Positions 22,963-35,335 of a stretch of 64,000 nt of DNA are shown here, one piece after another. Source of the DNA: Diphasiastrum complanatum (taxonomy: Eukaryota > Streptophyta > Lycopodiopsida > Lycopodiales > Lycopodiaceae); the NCBI GenBank assembly GCA_029204225.1, contig CM055097.1:60789532-60853531 (forward strand), written 5' to 3'. Made by a program: the position numbers and the translations under genes. The notes beneath the pieces are model-generated. The model was not told where the DNA came from. It worked only from the letters and a program-made list of their open reading frames with translations, and did not search any database. Positions within the stretch are counted from its first letter, which is position 1. Each line of letters begins with the position of its first letter.

Positions 22963-23928
22963 ACAGCCAAGGGAATGATGGTGATTCGTGAATCACGATC
23001 CAGCATGCGCGTGTTGCTTGCCCCTGGAAATTGCGACACGCTTCCTGATTGCACCTGCTATTCCGCAGTTGGAGCCCAGAAGTGAGAGCATCGTACCCAC
23101 CTTTTTACTATATGCAGAAAGCTCGAGGTTGTATGTGGGAAAAGCGAGTTTTATAATCTTCGTCAGACTTTGAAGTTTGTATTGAGCCTTGCGTGGCTAG
23201 CAACATTGCATGCGTAAGTACTAGACTCGACTCTCTTGTGCGGAATACCATCAATTGCAAGGTTTTCTGACTGCCAATTTGAAAGCCTTATAGCTGGTAT
23301 CGCTGCCGGGATCAGTCACCTTCCCCGTAGCACTGACAAAATTTTAAGGTCTTTACTTAATCACATGCTGTCTTGAAAGGGATTGGAACAAAGTGGTCAC
23401 AGAATCCAGAAAGAGTTGAAGTACCGGTATTGTAGGAGGGTTATACGCTGCTTGAATAATCTCTAATTTTGAAGACAATGTTAATCAGACAAATCTAACC
23501 CAGTAAATATCGGGTGCTTCAATAGGATTATATGAAGGAAAGCACGGATAGAAACGGTTTCATGTTAACATACAAGGATTTCCTCTGCACACATGTATAG
23601 CTACAACCTCCGCATCAATATTGAAGCTAGCGCTGCTTGTTTTCCTGGCAGTGGTAGGTCGGGCCGCAGCATCTAGTAAAGCATCACGTGGACTAACGTA
23701 AGAATTGTTCTTCATGAATCATGCGTATAGAGTCAGCATTTTCAGGTTGGAAGTTCAGATGTTTCTATAAAATTCAAACGAAGGATAATACGTCCAAAAG
23801 CAGATGTAGTCAGAATTAGCATGGATCTCGTTACCATATTTCTTAATCATGCTTTTTTCAAAGTTTACCGCAGGTGTCCGTGGCGCTTCATCTAATATAT
23901 ACGAAGAACATCTCGGATAAAGCTTGCA

Positions 23929-26900
23929 ATGATCATGCGGGTTTTTTTTATTTTCAACTTGGAAGGATTCGGGGTGATCAATTGGCTAAATGCCGTTGTA
24001 GGATTACTTGTCTGGCTGTGCTTTTATCGCTTTTGGCAAAATCAGAGTTCACCCGGTCCGAAAGCATGGCCCATATTCGGATCCATGTTCGAACTGGTCG
24101 CCAACGTGAACCAGTTGCATGATTGGCTTCTTAAGTATTTTGAGCAGTATGACACCTTCAGAGTCCCGACCTTCGGAAGAAGTTATATCTATACTGTTGA
24201 TCCGGTGAATGTGGAGTACATATTCAGAAAAAACTGGAAGAACTATGGCAAGGTAGCAATTCACGCTATTTTCGTACGCTCAGCAAGGACGCTTTCATCA
24301 ATGAATCTGAGATATGTCTAGTTTCATCATCTAGTTTTTGCATAAGTATTAATGTGGCGACATCTTTCGGAAAAACTAGCAGAATCATGGCAGTGTAGCA
24401 TTTTTCCGTAGTTTTCTGCTTTGGCCTTGCAACAGGGTTGCTTAGAATGTGACATGTAACATGGCACATTTATTTAAATGGGACAATGGAGAAATTCTTA
24501 GTACACCTGAAAGAAGAAATGATGCTTAAATTCGGAAAAGAAAATGGAAATTTCTCCTTATCGCCACTCCAATAGAATAACACCTTTTTTCATGTCCGTT
24601 GAACTTTTGACGTATGAAATAGTGTAGAATATCGCTAAAATATAATTCATCTTGAAGAATGTAAATAATCTAAAATTTAAATGGTTTTTGACAAAATAGT
24701 TTATTTTATGAATCGCGATCCTCAATATCGTGATTCATTGATTGGTAATGTGAGCCTAGAGTTAGCAATGGCAGAAACTCAGGTAGTGGCTGTAAGAGGA
24801 TATCTATAGACTAGTGGGAACAATAGTCATAGAGCTTTTAAAACTGAACTGACACTGCCAAAAATGCAGATGATCTCTAGAGCAACTAATTAGGCTTGAT
24901 GCACTTCACAAGCTCTGCAGTAAACACCTGTCAATGAAAACCGACGCGCAGCTTTGTCTTGTTAAAAAACTCGATATTGAGGCAAGACAGTTAGGTATAC
25001 ATCGAAGACTTATTTAGCACATAGCTATTCAATAAATCAGACACGTCGTACACTTTCCATGAACTAAAAGAAACAACATCGCGTTCCATAAGATGTCAGA
25101 AGTCTATGAAGCGTCAGCTACATCTGTGTAGTGAATCAAATTTCAAAATGTTCTTTCAGAAAACCTATTGTTGATAGAACCTCGAGGCCTTCATGTATGA
25201 CAAATTTCCTGTTTCTTTTTTCTTGAAGTTCCCTGGTCATTTGGCAGGGGCGACTGATACCTTCTCAACTAAGCGACTTATATGGGAGGGGTATATTTAC
25301 AGCTGATGGTGAGCAATGGGAGTGGCATCGCAAGTTGTTACAACGCCAGCTCTTTTCTAGTATCTACAGGAAGTACAATTTGGATATATACATAGGAGCG
25401 GGTAATAGAGTTTCTTCCATGCTCATCCAGCTTGCTTTGAAAGGGACGAAAGAAATCGAAATGCAGGTATAGATGATCATAGGATTTTGACGGTATGAAT
25501 GAGGTATTTCTACATATTGATTGTTAAGTTTGCTCAAAGGTTTGGCATGCACCATTATAAGGACCAGAGAGAGAGAGAGAGAGTCACGTTATCGATGTCT
25601 TGCAGGATATTTTCAGACGAATGGCATTCGATTCAATTTTTCAGAACGTTTGTGGTGTTGAATTAGAAAGCTTGTCATCATCATTCCCTAAAATTGGCTT
25701 TGTGGAAGCCTTTGAAAATGCCGAAATTCTAAGTATGCAACGTGCAGTTGATCCTTTCTGGAAGTTGAAAAGGCTTTTCGTCCTAGGATCAGAAGCTATT
25801 CTGAAGGAGAATCTCTCACTCCTGGATGAATTTGTCTATAAAATCATCAAGAAGCGGAGATCGGAAGTCAAAGATCAGAACGATAGTCAACAAGATGTAA
25901 GGATGAAAACGTAAACTTGAGGCTAATTACTTTATGGGGTCTTTGTTGTGGTTGTTTACATCGCGCTCCTGAAACAGAAAATTAAGTAAATACTTTCCAC
26001 CTTATATAAGACGTAGAATTGACAGTACGTCTTGCCTTATAAAAGGTTCATAGACCTCAAGAAGAAATTTGTGCAGGTGCGTGGGGACCTCTTGTCCAGG
26101 ATACTGATTCTGTCTAAGGATGATCCCAAGGTGGACTCCGACAAGAACATCAGAGATGTAATTATGAATACTATCGAAGCAGGCCGAAGTACCATTGCAA
26201 ATGCTTTGTCGTGGACTTTCTTTATGATTTGTAATCATCCGCATGTAGAGACCAAAATCCTGCAGGAATTATCAAAAGTTATGGAAGGGAAGGAAGTTTG
26301 TATCTGTAAGCCATGCGGTCAGGGAACCAACGGAAACGAGTCTCTAATGAACAACATTTCAACATATGCTAATTTGCTGCGTCATGACACTTTGTGTGAA
26401 ATGCACTATCTTCATGCTACCTTGACAGAGTCCTTAAGGTTGTACCCCTCTGTTCCAGTTGTAAGTTCCGTTACTCATTTCCCTTTCGTTTTGCTTGCAT
26501 TTTTTTTAAAAATGGAGAGATTTGTTATTTAATATACAAGAGGGCGCTCTGATTAATGCATAAGTAATCTCGATGCTCCCTTGTATAGTTCACAGTTAAT
26601 AATCGGTGAATCTGAACTCTGCCTTTTAGTATAACTAGACTCAAGATATAACTTTCACCCTGGGACGCAACATATTCAAGGTTATCCAGGGACAAATTCG
26701 CTGGCAACACAACATATTAGGGTATGCACAACAACATATAAGGGTATCTTTGCAAACGTCAAACAAATTGGCTATACAGGTTCTACAGCACAACACTGTC
26801 TAAATCTCTACATTACGGGTGCAAGAAATATGTGTCACAAAAGAAGGGCTCTCCTGCTTTGGGCCTGCACTCAGGCTAGGGCCCTCCCAAGGTCTAAGAG

Positions 26901-29052
26901 GCTCTTTCCATGTGGTCCGTTCACCCAGTGCTACATCAGGCTTTCACCTGGCTGAACGGGTGAACCGGTGTCTCCTAAAATTTCTCAGAAATCTACAACC
27001 CCGCTCACTTGTTCTTCGATCCATGCTGCCCGGGTGAACGTGAACGGGTCACATGGAAAGGCGTCCTAAGGCCCTCCAATTAGGCCCTTTCTCCCACCAA
27101 CAGCTCTTCTTCTACCGACGAGTTTACAAGATTTGCATGGAGGTGGGATGTCCAAAAAATATATGCATGTATGACCTGATTTTCTTCTTCCTCTATCATG
27201 CCAACATGTTCGAGTGCCCTTTCCTTTTTGCCCTTCGAATTCGCGCATAGTTAAGTAACTAGTTCAGTTTACGTTTTAGTGCCAATTAATGGGATTCCCT
27301 TAGTTAACCTTGCCCGTTAACTCAGGGTGATCCCAAATACACTCGTTCAATTAGTGTTAACTGAAATTTTTAACTAAACCAGTTATATGACTGTAAGTGA
27401 GGCTCCAGGATTGCTAGGTTAGCACTAACTAACTAAATAACACAAAGTGGGGCTTGGGGTTTGCTATGTTAGCACTTACTTAAAGAAATAACAAGAAGGG
27501 GGGAAGCAATACAACAAATGGGGCAATGCACTAGTTAGTGCTAACAAAATACTTTAAGAAACCACTAACTTAACACAGATAACAGCAACAGGGGCGGGAC
27601 CTGAAGGCTGAGATCACATCCAGTTGAAGGTGTTTTCCTGTTTTTAAGTAGTGGGACTGCCCACATCAGATAGTACTCGTTGCTTGTTGTTACAAAGGTA
27701 ATGAAAACTTCTCGTAGGGGGCAGCAATACAACAAGTGGGGCAGCAATGCACCAGTTAGTGCTAACAAAATACTTTAAGAAACCACTAACTGAATTACAC
27801 AGATAACAGCACTGGGGCGGGGCCCGAGATCACATCCAGTTGGACATGGTTTCCTGTTTTTAGGAACTGGGACTGCGCACATCAGATAGTACTCGTTGCT
27901 TGTTGTTAGACAGGTAAAACTTCTCTGTTCAAATCTTATATCATTGAATAGTGGAGATCGGGTTTGGGAACTTCCGTGTTTTCTTTAATATCCGGCCCTG
28001 ATATTGTTCTCTTGGATGAAACATAAAGATGGTGGTGAGCCCTCTTAAATGGGGGAATGTCACAAATTTTCCTGATTGTTATTTCTGAAGATTCTCGCGA
28101 CCACTTCATAGTGCTCAATTACCTGTATATGACGTAGATTACGATTCGTGCTCTCCTCTCACTCTATCGTGGCTCACTCTATCGTGGCTCAGTACGAGTA
28201 CTCTTCAATAGATTCCATCATATGTCTCCGATTGAACATTATCTGGCTCATAATAATAGGTACCACATACGAGAATCTAAGTGGACCAACATTATTTTCT
28301 CTTAGAGGACTACTACGTTTTGAGCTCATTGCTACTCCAGCCGGTCATAGTTTTCAATTTTACCAAAAACTTTTCTTATCTCAGGATGCAAGGGAAGCGT
28401 TATCAAAAGACAAACTTCCCGACGGAACGAGGGTGAAGAAAGGGGACTTCGTGAGTTTGGTACCATATAGTATGGGCAGAATGAAGTTTCTGTGGGGACC
28501 TGATGCAGCCGAATTCAAACCTGAACGGTGGCTGAAGGATGGTCTGTTTCAACCCGAATCTTCATGTAAATTTTCTGTTTTCTCGGTAAGTGACGGTCGC
28601 CTGCTTACGGTGTCAAATTGTGCGCCGAGTAAAGATAGTTGCAACTTGCTCCTCTACTGCTTCTGATCGCTTTACAAAACTAAGAAGGATGTTCACACTC
28701 ACAGATAGTTATTTTGAATATTAATGACATGTAACAACCTTTTCAAAGTACACCGCTTTCTTTACGAAAAATTCCTCGACGTTACACCTCCATGGAAGAC
28801 TTTGGGTTTTAATATATTGCTGTATTTCAGGTGGGTCCTCGTAAATGCTTAGGAAAAGATGCAGCGTATGTGCAGATGAAAGTTATAGTTGCTATTCTGC
28901 TGTGGTTCTTCGAGTTCAAGCTGGTTGCTGGTCAGAAAGTGAGCTATCGAATAGCTCCAACCTTGCCAATGTCCGAGAACGGACTGCTACTTAAGTTTGA
29001 GCTTAGAAACTGGCAGAATATTTTGGAATTAAATGGTTGTGCAACTAAATAG
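23929..29052 (+). CDS. CYP704: Cytochrome P450, CYP704-like fatty-acid hydroxylase (6 exons)
   Basis: Exons are 23,929-24,252, 25,248-25,466, 25,606-25,896, 26,077-26,460, 28,385-28,585 and 28,831-29,052. All introns are GT-AG and phase 0, and the exons total 547 codons with the stop, a normal size. The N-terminus has one hydrophobic anchor (INWLNAVVGLLVWLCF) and the hinge SPGPKAWPIFG, so it should sit on the ER facing the cytosol. Next come C-helix WEWHR, I-helix AGRST (residues 313-317), K-helix ESLR (396-399), PERW (452-455) and the heme loop FSVGPRKCLG with the thiolate Cys479, formed across the last intron. Family members hydroxylate fatty acids, often for sporopollenin or cutin. The I-helix acid normally preceding Thr is Ser316, which is unusual. 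The frame is otherwise unbroken. The subfamily and substrate are inferred. Confidence 0.92.
26904..27060. repeat. MITE-like inverted repeat in P450 intron 4
   Basis: The arm CTTTCCATGTGGTCCGTTCAC (26,904-26,924) is mirrored by GTGAACGGGTCACATGGAAAG (27,040-27,060) with two mismatches over 21 bases. Weaker matching continues outward (GGGCCCTCCCAAGG against CCTAAGGCCCTCC). About 115 bases lie between the arms, and no ORF is present. This suits a small non-autonomous inverted-repeat element. Confidence 0.6.
27505..27922. repeat. Tandem duplication, about 218-bp period, in P450 intron 4
   Basis: AGCAATACAACAA...GGGGC, then TAGTGCTAACAAAATACTTT, the GATCACATCCAGTTG segment and CAGATAGTACTCGTTGCTTG recur in the same order. 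The two copies start near 27,505 and 27,723. They have small indels and substitutions, so the duplication is old enough to have diverged. Confidence 0.8.
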
Positions 29053-29984
29053 TGCTCCGATAAGCAGTGAGTAGGGAAGGAGTTAGTTTCCTCTTCTTAT
29101 CCCCAACACATCTCATGTAAAAGAAAAAAAATATAAGTGGTATGCCTCTTCAAAGCAACAAAGGGAAATGACAAAGGAACTATTCTTAGTGTGAAAACCA
29201 CAAAGGAAGTGATGCTTTTTATGGCAAGCTTCTCAAATCAAATTGTTGAACTCTTAGAAAAATTTTACTCTGAAGGTTGTTACAAGGTAAATGTTATTTG
29301 TAATTTGCTAGAAAATGCTTCTCCCCAATTCATTAGAAGTCACTTAATGTTATTTGTGTCAAGACATCCATTAATAAACATAGTAGCCATATTGAGAAAT
29401 ACAATAAGCTTGCTTAGACAACCAATTGCAAAACATGTAGAAAATGACTAGAAAGCTATCTCAATCAATACATTTATGCAGCAGGTCATATTAGAGATGA
29501 TACTCATAATCCATAATCGCCTGCATATGTGTAGGGCCTTTAGGTACATGTCAAGAAAAGTACTTAACCCATATCCATGTATAACCCAAGAAAAAAACAT
29601 TGCCTTGTAGGTACTTAAAAGATTTTACATGTTTCTGGACTATCTAGTGTTCATGACCATAAATAACGCTCAAAGTACTTAAAAGATTTATTTGTCCTTG
29701 GACTACCAATTGCTCATGACCATAAATAATTCTCAAACTCTCGATCAATTCATAGTCTCGTTATCCATATCTCATTTATCTTCTATATTGACTACTCCCG
29801 TTAACTCTCTAAAAAATGTAAAACCTTGCCTCGGCAGATTTTTGTCATATTGTATGCAATCATCTAATGAATTAGTTTCAGCTCCCCATCTAAAGCATGT
29901 TTGAAACAAAATGGTATTGAAACCCAGTGTACTTTTGGTAGGAGCCAAACTTCATCACCTTCTTGTAAACACTAGTATTTTTTG
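29053..29984. other. P450 3' flank; weak ORF and a small tandem duplication
   Basis: A frame at 29,137-29,451 (104 codons) has no motif I recognise and may be chance or a gene scrap. At 29,611-29,742 a 64-bp unit beginning GTACTTAAAAGATTT and containing TCATGACCATAAATAA is present twice. I see no other feature. Confidence 0.4.
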
Positions 29985-30372
29985 TAGGAGCCAACTTCAT
30001 CACCTTCTTTGATAAAGCCCTCAGGTTGCTCCATGTACATTTCTTCCTCAGACACATCCAATTAAGTTGAAACAAATTGCAACACAAACTAGACTTCACT
30101 AGCTTTCTATCAAGCTATCACACACTAGTTTTGGATCTACCTTGGAGATACATTAACCAAACAAAGTTTGATGATCCCAAAAGTGTCTGAGCATTACAGT
30201 CCGTACAGTACCTAGCATGGATCTAATCAATGTGTTTTTTATCCATTTTGATCCAAAAAAAACCCTTTAATAGCTATCTAGATTTAACTACACTCTCCAA
30301 AACTAGATTTCAAGCTTAAAATCTCATCACACTTGATAGACACAATCAAATCGTAGGTTGGCTCTGATACCA
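29985..30372 (-). pseudogene. Copia RT scrap and primer-binding site, minus strand
   Basis: On the minus strand about 29,990-30,065 reads EEEMYMEQPEGFIKEGDEV, the stretch that follows NAFLNGYL in copia RT, but the AFLNG part is gone. GCTCTGATACCA at 30,361-30,372 is the matching primer-binding site, and the DNA at 30,373 begins TGTGGGCTTTTC like a copia LTR. Everything between RT and the leader is missing. I cannot place the far end of the LTR. Confidence 0.6.
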
Positions 30373-30894
30373 TGTGGGCTTTTCATACGTGTGAGGACAT
30401 CTCAAACAATGTGAATGATCTCCTAAGATGTGCGTGATTGCACATAGATCTATCTTGCAAAAGATACAAGGAATCTAGCTCACTAGAAATCGGCGCTCAT
30501 AAATTAGGGAATCTCGTGCAAATTTTTATCATGATAACTATTAAATTAACGTGTTTTTGACCCCACGTGTACTCAAATGATTGGTTGCCATACAGTAACG
30601 TCCCCTATCCATTGCAATTCTGACAAGTGTATGGCTGCGATTCAATAACAACACCTATATATACAAATGAAGAGGCAGTTCGAAGTTTTCTTAGTTTGCT
30701 ATCTATTTTTCTTTGAGCTTTCTCGCTTCTGGTGCTCTTTTCTCGTGTATCAATTCAACGCGCGGGTTGGCATTTCAACGTTCGCGTGTACAGCATCTGT
30801 GCATTGAACCAATATCATACTGCTTGCTCAATATCAAGTATCGATTCAACGCGCCATAGTCTACTGGTATAATAGCATCCTTTCCCTTTGCACA

Positions 30895-31260
30895 TTGAAT
30901 CGATATCCTTCTATTTTCTTTACTTTCTTTACATTTAGTACTATGTTTATCTCGACATCTTCAGAGGATAAACTGAGGGATTTCTTAGCTAGTAGTGAGA
31001 TTCCCTCCGAACGAATAAATTACTTTATTTCCCTTTTCTTTTCCACCTTCGATATAGATAAGTTAGTTAATGAGAATCTTTTTCAGCTTGTTGATCTTCT
31101 TGATAAATTTAGTCATGTTATTACCCCTCTCATAGATATAGACAATTGTAGTTTTGTTCATTTTTCAGATCTTGTACATTCCCAACCTTCTTCCAAACAA
31201 AAGTACATGCATCTATCACTTACCATTCATCACACAAAAATAAGAGGCAACTTTGGATGA
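30895..31260 (+). CDS. Hypothetical ORF downstream of a TATA-like site
   Basis: I do not recognise this 121-codon frame. It is Phe/Ser/Leu-rich with acidic patches and has no zinc knuckle or transmembrane pattern typical of the elements here. A CTATATATAC box lies at about 30,653-30,662, followed by a pyrimidine-rich leader with repeated ATTCAACGCGC words. An internal ATG at 30,943 could be the real start. It might be an ORF1 of an unclassified element. Coding potential is uncertain. Confidence 0.25.
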   Translation: MNRYPSIFFTFFTFSTMFISTSSEDKLRDFLASSEIPSERINYFISLFFSTFDIDKLVNENLFQLVDLLDKFSHVITPLIDIDNCSFVHFSDLVHSQPSSKQKYMHLSLTIHHTKIRGNFG

Positions 31261-32583
31261 AAAAACTAGATTTAAAATTGGCTTGCTCTCGGGTAGAGAG
31301 AGAATGTGAAAAATAATCTAAGTGTTGGAGCATGCAACTTCCAAATCTCTCATCAAAAAAACAAAGTGTGGTCTCAATATCACTCTCACTCATAGTAGCT
31401 CGAGATCCATGAAGAGTGGTAATGGAGTACAATGATTGAACCTCTCTAAAATCACCTCTTACTTTGATTGGACCACCTACATGCCACCTCTTACAATGAT
31501 TGGACCATTTTGGTGCATCTTACAATATGATTGGTCCAAATTGACAATGAAATCAGTTGGTGCTATGTCACTAGACCTCTACCATCAAGCCAACTGTAAG
31601 TAGTATACACTATCATGAGCTAATCCAACTCTAAATTTGGCCTAATCACCTATTTACAAGTGTACAATGAGTGGTTTTGATAGAGGATCCCTAAACCTCA
31701 AGATAGATGACTTTTACAATTTCACATTATTTCATCCACATTGTATCAAGACTAAAACCTATATAATATCGTTCTTTATCATTAAATTAGTTGACTAATT
31801 TAGTGTGAAACTATTTGCATGACAAGAGATATTCACGTGAAAGTTGTCAGTGTACACTTCATGATCAACTTTGTCATTTTAGATCTGTTGACATGCCACA
31901 ATCTTATAATTTTTTACTTGAAAGACCTTGGCCACGTGGTTCACATGCTCTTCATGATTGAAAAAAAATGATAGAATCATCTTGTCAAATAGAGAGAAAG
32001 CGATGAAGGTTGATTTGACCACTTGGGTAGTGAAAGCAATGGATCAAAGTAGAACGATGCAAGATCAACTACCAAAGAGTGAATTAAAGAGGAACAAACT
32101 AAATCAAAACTCTTGAGGCATTGGAGGTGAGAGGTAATTAAGGACGATATCCAGACATAAGTTGTAGATTGGATAGAAATCTTAGCCACTATTGATTGCT
32201 TGAACTCAAATATAGATCTTTTGAGTAAAATTTCATACCCACACTCTGGAGATGTGGATAGTAATTTACTTGACCATGTCCTAGAGCTTTCAAATTATAA
32301 GACACAAGTTCAATGGTTACCTTTGGATCCATTACTAAGTGTTAGTGAATTCAATACAATCGAAGTAATTCAAGTGATCACGCTTGAAACAGGACAAGAG
32401 AATATAGATGACGATATTCTATGTTAACTAAATATTGAGTGATATCATCAATCATTTGCACCAAGGACTTAAAGCCACACATTCAAAAGACATATTTAGT
32501 GATGTTGAGACTTGTGCAATATTTTGAGACTTGATTGAGTGATAAGAGAGTATGAACTTCGTCAGTTAATGTTATGTATCTTA
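31261..32583. other. No recognisable gene
   Basis: The stretch between the hypothetical ORF and the CACTA left end has only short frames. CTCTCGGGTAGAGAGAGAA at about 31,287-31,305 is shared with the copia LTRs at 20.5, 58.7 and 62.1 kb, hinting at a decayed LTR. The words GATTGGACCA recur loosely at 31,458-31,540. Confidence 0.4.
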
Positions 32584-32589
32584 CACAAC

Positions 32590-33150
32590 AATAAAAAGTA
32601 GTCGTTTCCGACATATATTCCGACATAAAATCGCAAAAAAAAAATTCATCAAATTTCGGAATGTTGAAGGATCTATCGAAAACCATGTCAAAAAATCTCT
32701 CGGAATTCGACATGTCGAAATCCGATAAATCTTCCTTTCCGGCTACCGGAGTGTAATTCAAATTAGATGTCGGAATCTGTCACCTAAAAACATGTCGAAA
32801 ACCGACATACAGCTGTCGCCACGCGGCAGTCGTTTGGGGACGCCACGTGGAAAATGACAATCCACTTGGATGTCGAAAACCGACACATTGTCCTAGTGTC
32901 GGATTCCGACACCTCTATAGATTTTTGACGAACAAAGGACATTTTTACATTTATCGAAAATTTTCGACATCTGTTCGATATTTTTTTAGGGCAAAACGGG
33001 GTGTCAAAATCCAACATATTTTACCAGTGTCGGATTTCGACATCCTTTGTAAATTTCTAATGGACATAGGACATTTTCAAAGCTATCGAAAATGTCAGAC
33101 ATATGTTTTAGGGTTGAAATGGATGTCGGAATCTGACATGCCAAAAAGCA
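32590..33150. repeat. CACTA left subterminal repeats (TGTCGGAATCCGACA words)
   Basis: More than fifteen variants of TCCGACAT, TGTCGGAATCCGACAC and TGTCGAAAACCGACA occur in both orientations within about 560 bases. They often pair as near-palindromes. In En/Spm-type elements such subterminal motifs bind the TnpA-like regulator. The array matches in wording that at 52.0-53.4 kb. Confidence 0.85.
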
Positions 33151-33189
33151 TTAAAAAAAAGTCAATTGTATTTAGCGCACAGTTTATGC

Positions 33190-34979
33190 GCGTATTTTTT
33201 TGCGAATAGGATCGAAACTGGCGAGAGTGGAACCACCAGTTGGCAAGAAATCCATTGGTTGTAAATGGGTATACATGACTAAGTACCATGCAGATGGAAG
33301 TATAGCAAAGCATAAAGCAAGATTGGTGATCAAAGGGTATGTTCAAATTAAAGGGATCGACTATGAGGAGACCTTTGCACCAGTATGTAAGTGGAATACT
33401 CTACGTCTACTTGTTGCTTTAGCTTCACATTTTGGTTAGCCTTTGCATCAGATGGATGTGAAATCTGCTTTTCTAAATGGTGAGTTAGAAGAAGAGGTGT
33501 TCATGGATTAACCTGAAGGCTTTGTAGCAAAAGGACAAGAGAATAAAGTATGTCGCTTGAAGAAAGCACTTTATGGTCTCAAACAGGCACCACATGCGTG
33601 GTACAGCAGGATTGATGCCTACTTTCGTTCTAAGGGGATGGTGAGAACACACTCTAATCCAAATCTTTATGTCTTATGTTTTGATGGTATGGTTGCTTTG
33701 ATTGCTCTTTATGTTGATGGCTTGATTATCACGGAAAAAGATGATAGACATGATCAAGAAATACCTCATGGAACAATTCGAGATGACAGATCTCAGCGTA
33801 ATGCATTATTGTTTTGGAGTGGAGGTGTGGCAAAAAGGACATGAAGTGGGTCTAACATAGGTGAAGTATGTCAGAGAGTTGCTGCACAGGTTCAGGTTGC
33901 AAGATTGCAAGCCAATGAACACTCTTATTGATCCAGGTAAAAAGCTTTCTAAGCTTGACGAATCACAGCCATTTGATGCTACGTTGTATAGGCAGTTAGT
34001 AGGGAGCTTGATTTATCTTACCACGACTAGACCAAATATATGCTATGTTGTTGGTATTGTAAGTTCGTTTATGGCAGCACCTACGGAAACGCATTGGAAG
34101 ATAGCTAAGCGCATTTTGCATTATGTCAAAGGCACTTCTGATTATGGCTTGGTGTACAGGATGCATGAGGGTTTACCTGAGTTATGTGGCTATGTGGATG
34201 CGGATTGGAGAGCTGACTATGATGATTGTAGATCCACCACAAGGTAGGTATTCCAACTTTGTGGCAGTTGCTTTTCCTAGTCTAGTAAGAGGCAAAGTAT
34301 AGTTGATCTATCCACAACAGAAGCAGAGTATAAGGCAATGTGTAGTGCAGCACAGGAAGCTATATGGTTGAGGCAAATCTTGGATGAAGTTGGCATAAAA
34401 TAGGAAAATCCCACGACTATACATAGCAACAGTCAAAGTGGCATTCAAGTAGCAAAGAATCCAGTGTTCCATGCGAGAACCAAACACATTGAGATTCAGT
34501 ATCACTTTATACGTGAGAGGCTGCTGAGTCGTGAAATTCATGTTGTTCATTGTAGTACGGATGAACAACTAGTTGACGTTGTCATTAAGCCACTCATTAG
34601 AGAAAAGTTTGATAAGTTTAGATCAAAGCTTTCTGTACTTAAAGTTTGTTAACTTTGATGCTATGTATATGAATGTATAAAAAGTAGATTCTACTTTAAG
34701 GGAGAGAGTTAGAATTAAAGTAGAACTAATGTGTTACTGTACTGTGGGTCCTATCAGTGGATAAGGATCGTTTGGCCTCACCACGAGGTGAGTCGACGGG
34801 ACATGCGTCCCGTCAACAGCAACCTGGGTCATGCATGGGTTGCCTTAGTGAAGAACTATATGTACAGTGTATTTTTGTTTTGAGAAATATAGTTGCTACG
34901 TGAGCTTGGTGTGGAGAGTGCTTTCTGTCTATGTTACTCTGTAGCATGATCTGTATTCATGTTCGAAGCAAATTCTAAG
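33190..34979 (+). mobile_element. 5'-truncated copia (RT, RNase H, 3' LTR) inside the CACTA
   Basis: The piece starts within RT (VGKKSIGCKWVYMTKYHADG), continues through YGLKQAPHAWYSRID and RNase H (THWKIAKRILHYVKGTSDYG, MFHARTKHIEIQYHFIRERL), then a purine tract GGGAGAGAG and an LTR at 34,708-34,979. YVDD reads YVDG at about 33,712-33,723, so the catalytic pair is lost. Stops at 33,437, 33,509 and 33,856 also break it. Its LTR is the same family as that at 45,957-46,217, whose element keeps only the 5' half. Confidence 0.85.
34795..34814. repeat. Perfect hairpin in the copia LTR
   Basis: GACGGGAC, four bases, then GTCCCGTC form a perfect 8-bp stem. The related LTR at 46.0 kb has a decayed version (GACGAGAC...ATCCCGCC). 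Confidence 0.85.
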
Positions 34980-35335
34980 TTAATCTTCATATACAGATCT
35001 AGATCGACGTCGTTCGCTACCACTGCCATTGTCACTTCCACTCATGGTTGTGTGCAAAAACTACCTGCGGATGCTGAACAGACAAATAAATTATGAAATG
35101 AATTATATGATATGTTGGACAATAATTATTTAGTCGAAGATCTGAAAATCGACAAATTCACATCATGAACAAATTGTGAACCCAACAATATAGAGACTAA
35201 TTTAAAGCTTCCAAACACTCCAAGCTTGAAACATTGGGACAAAAAACTTGAATAATGTAATGTACTTGAATAAATTCCACTAACAACATTCTCTCCATGA
35301 AATAAGGAAGCAATTACATTCTCCTTTGCAAATAT

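Noticed and set aside
22812-23054. Minus-strand Ala-rich frame near 22.9 kb
   Set aside because: It mirrors the GCA repeat on the other strand and has no independent support.
24266-24469. Short frames inside P450 introns as separate genes
   Set aside because: They have no motifs and lie in introns defined by consistent phase-0 exon joins.
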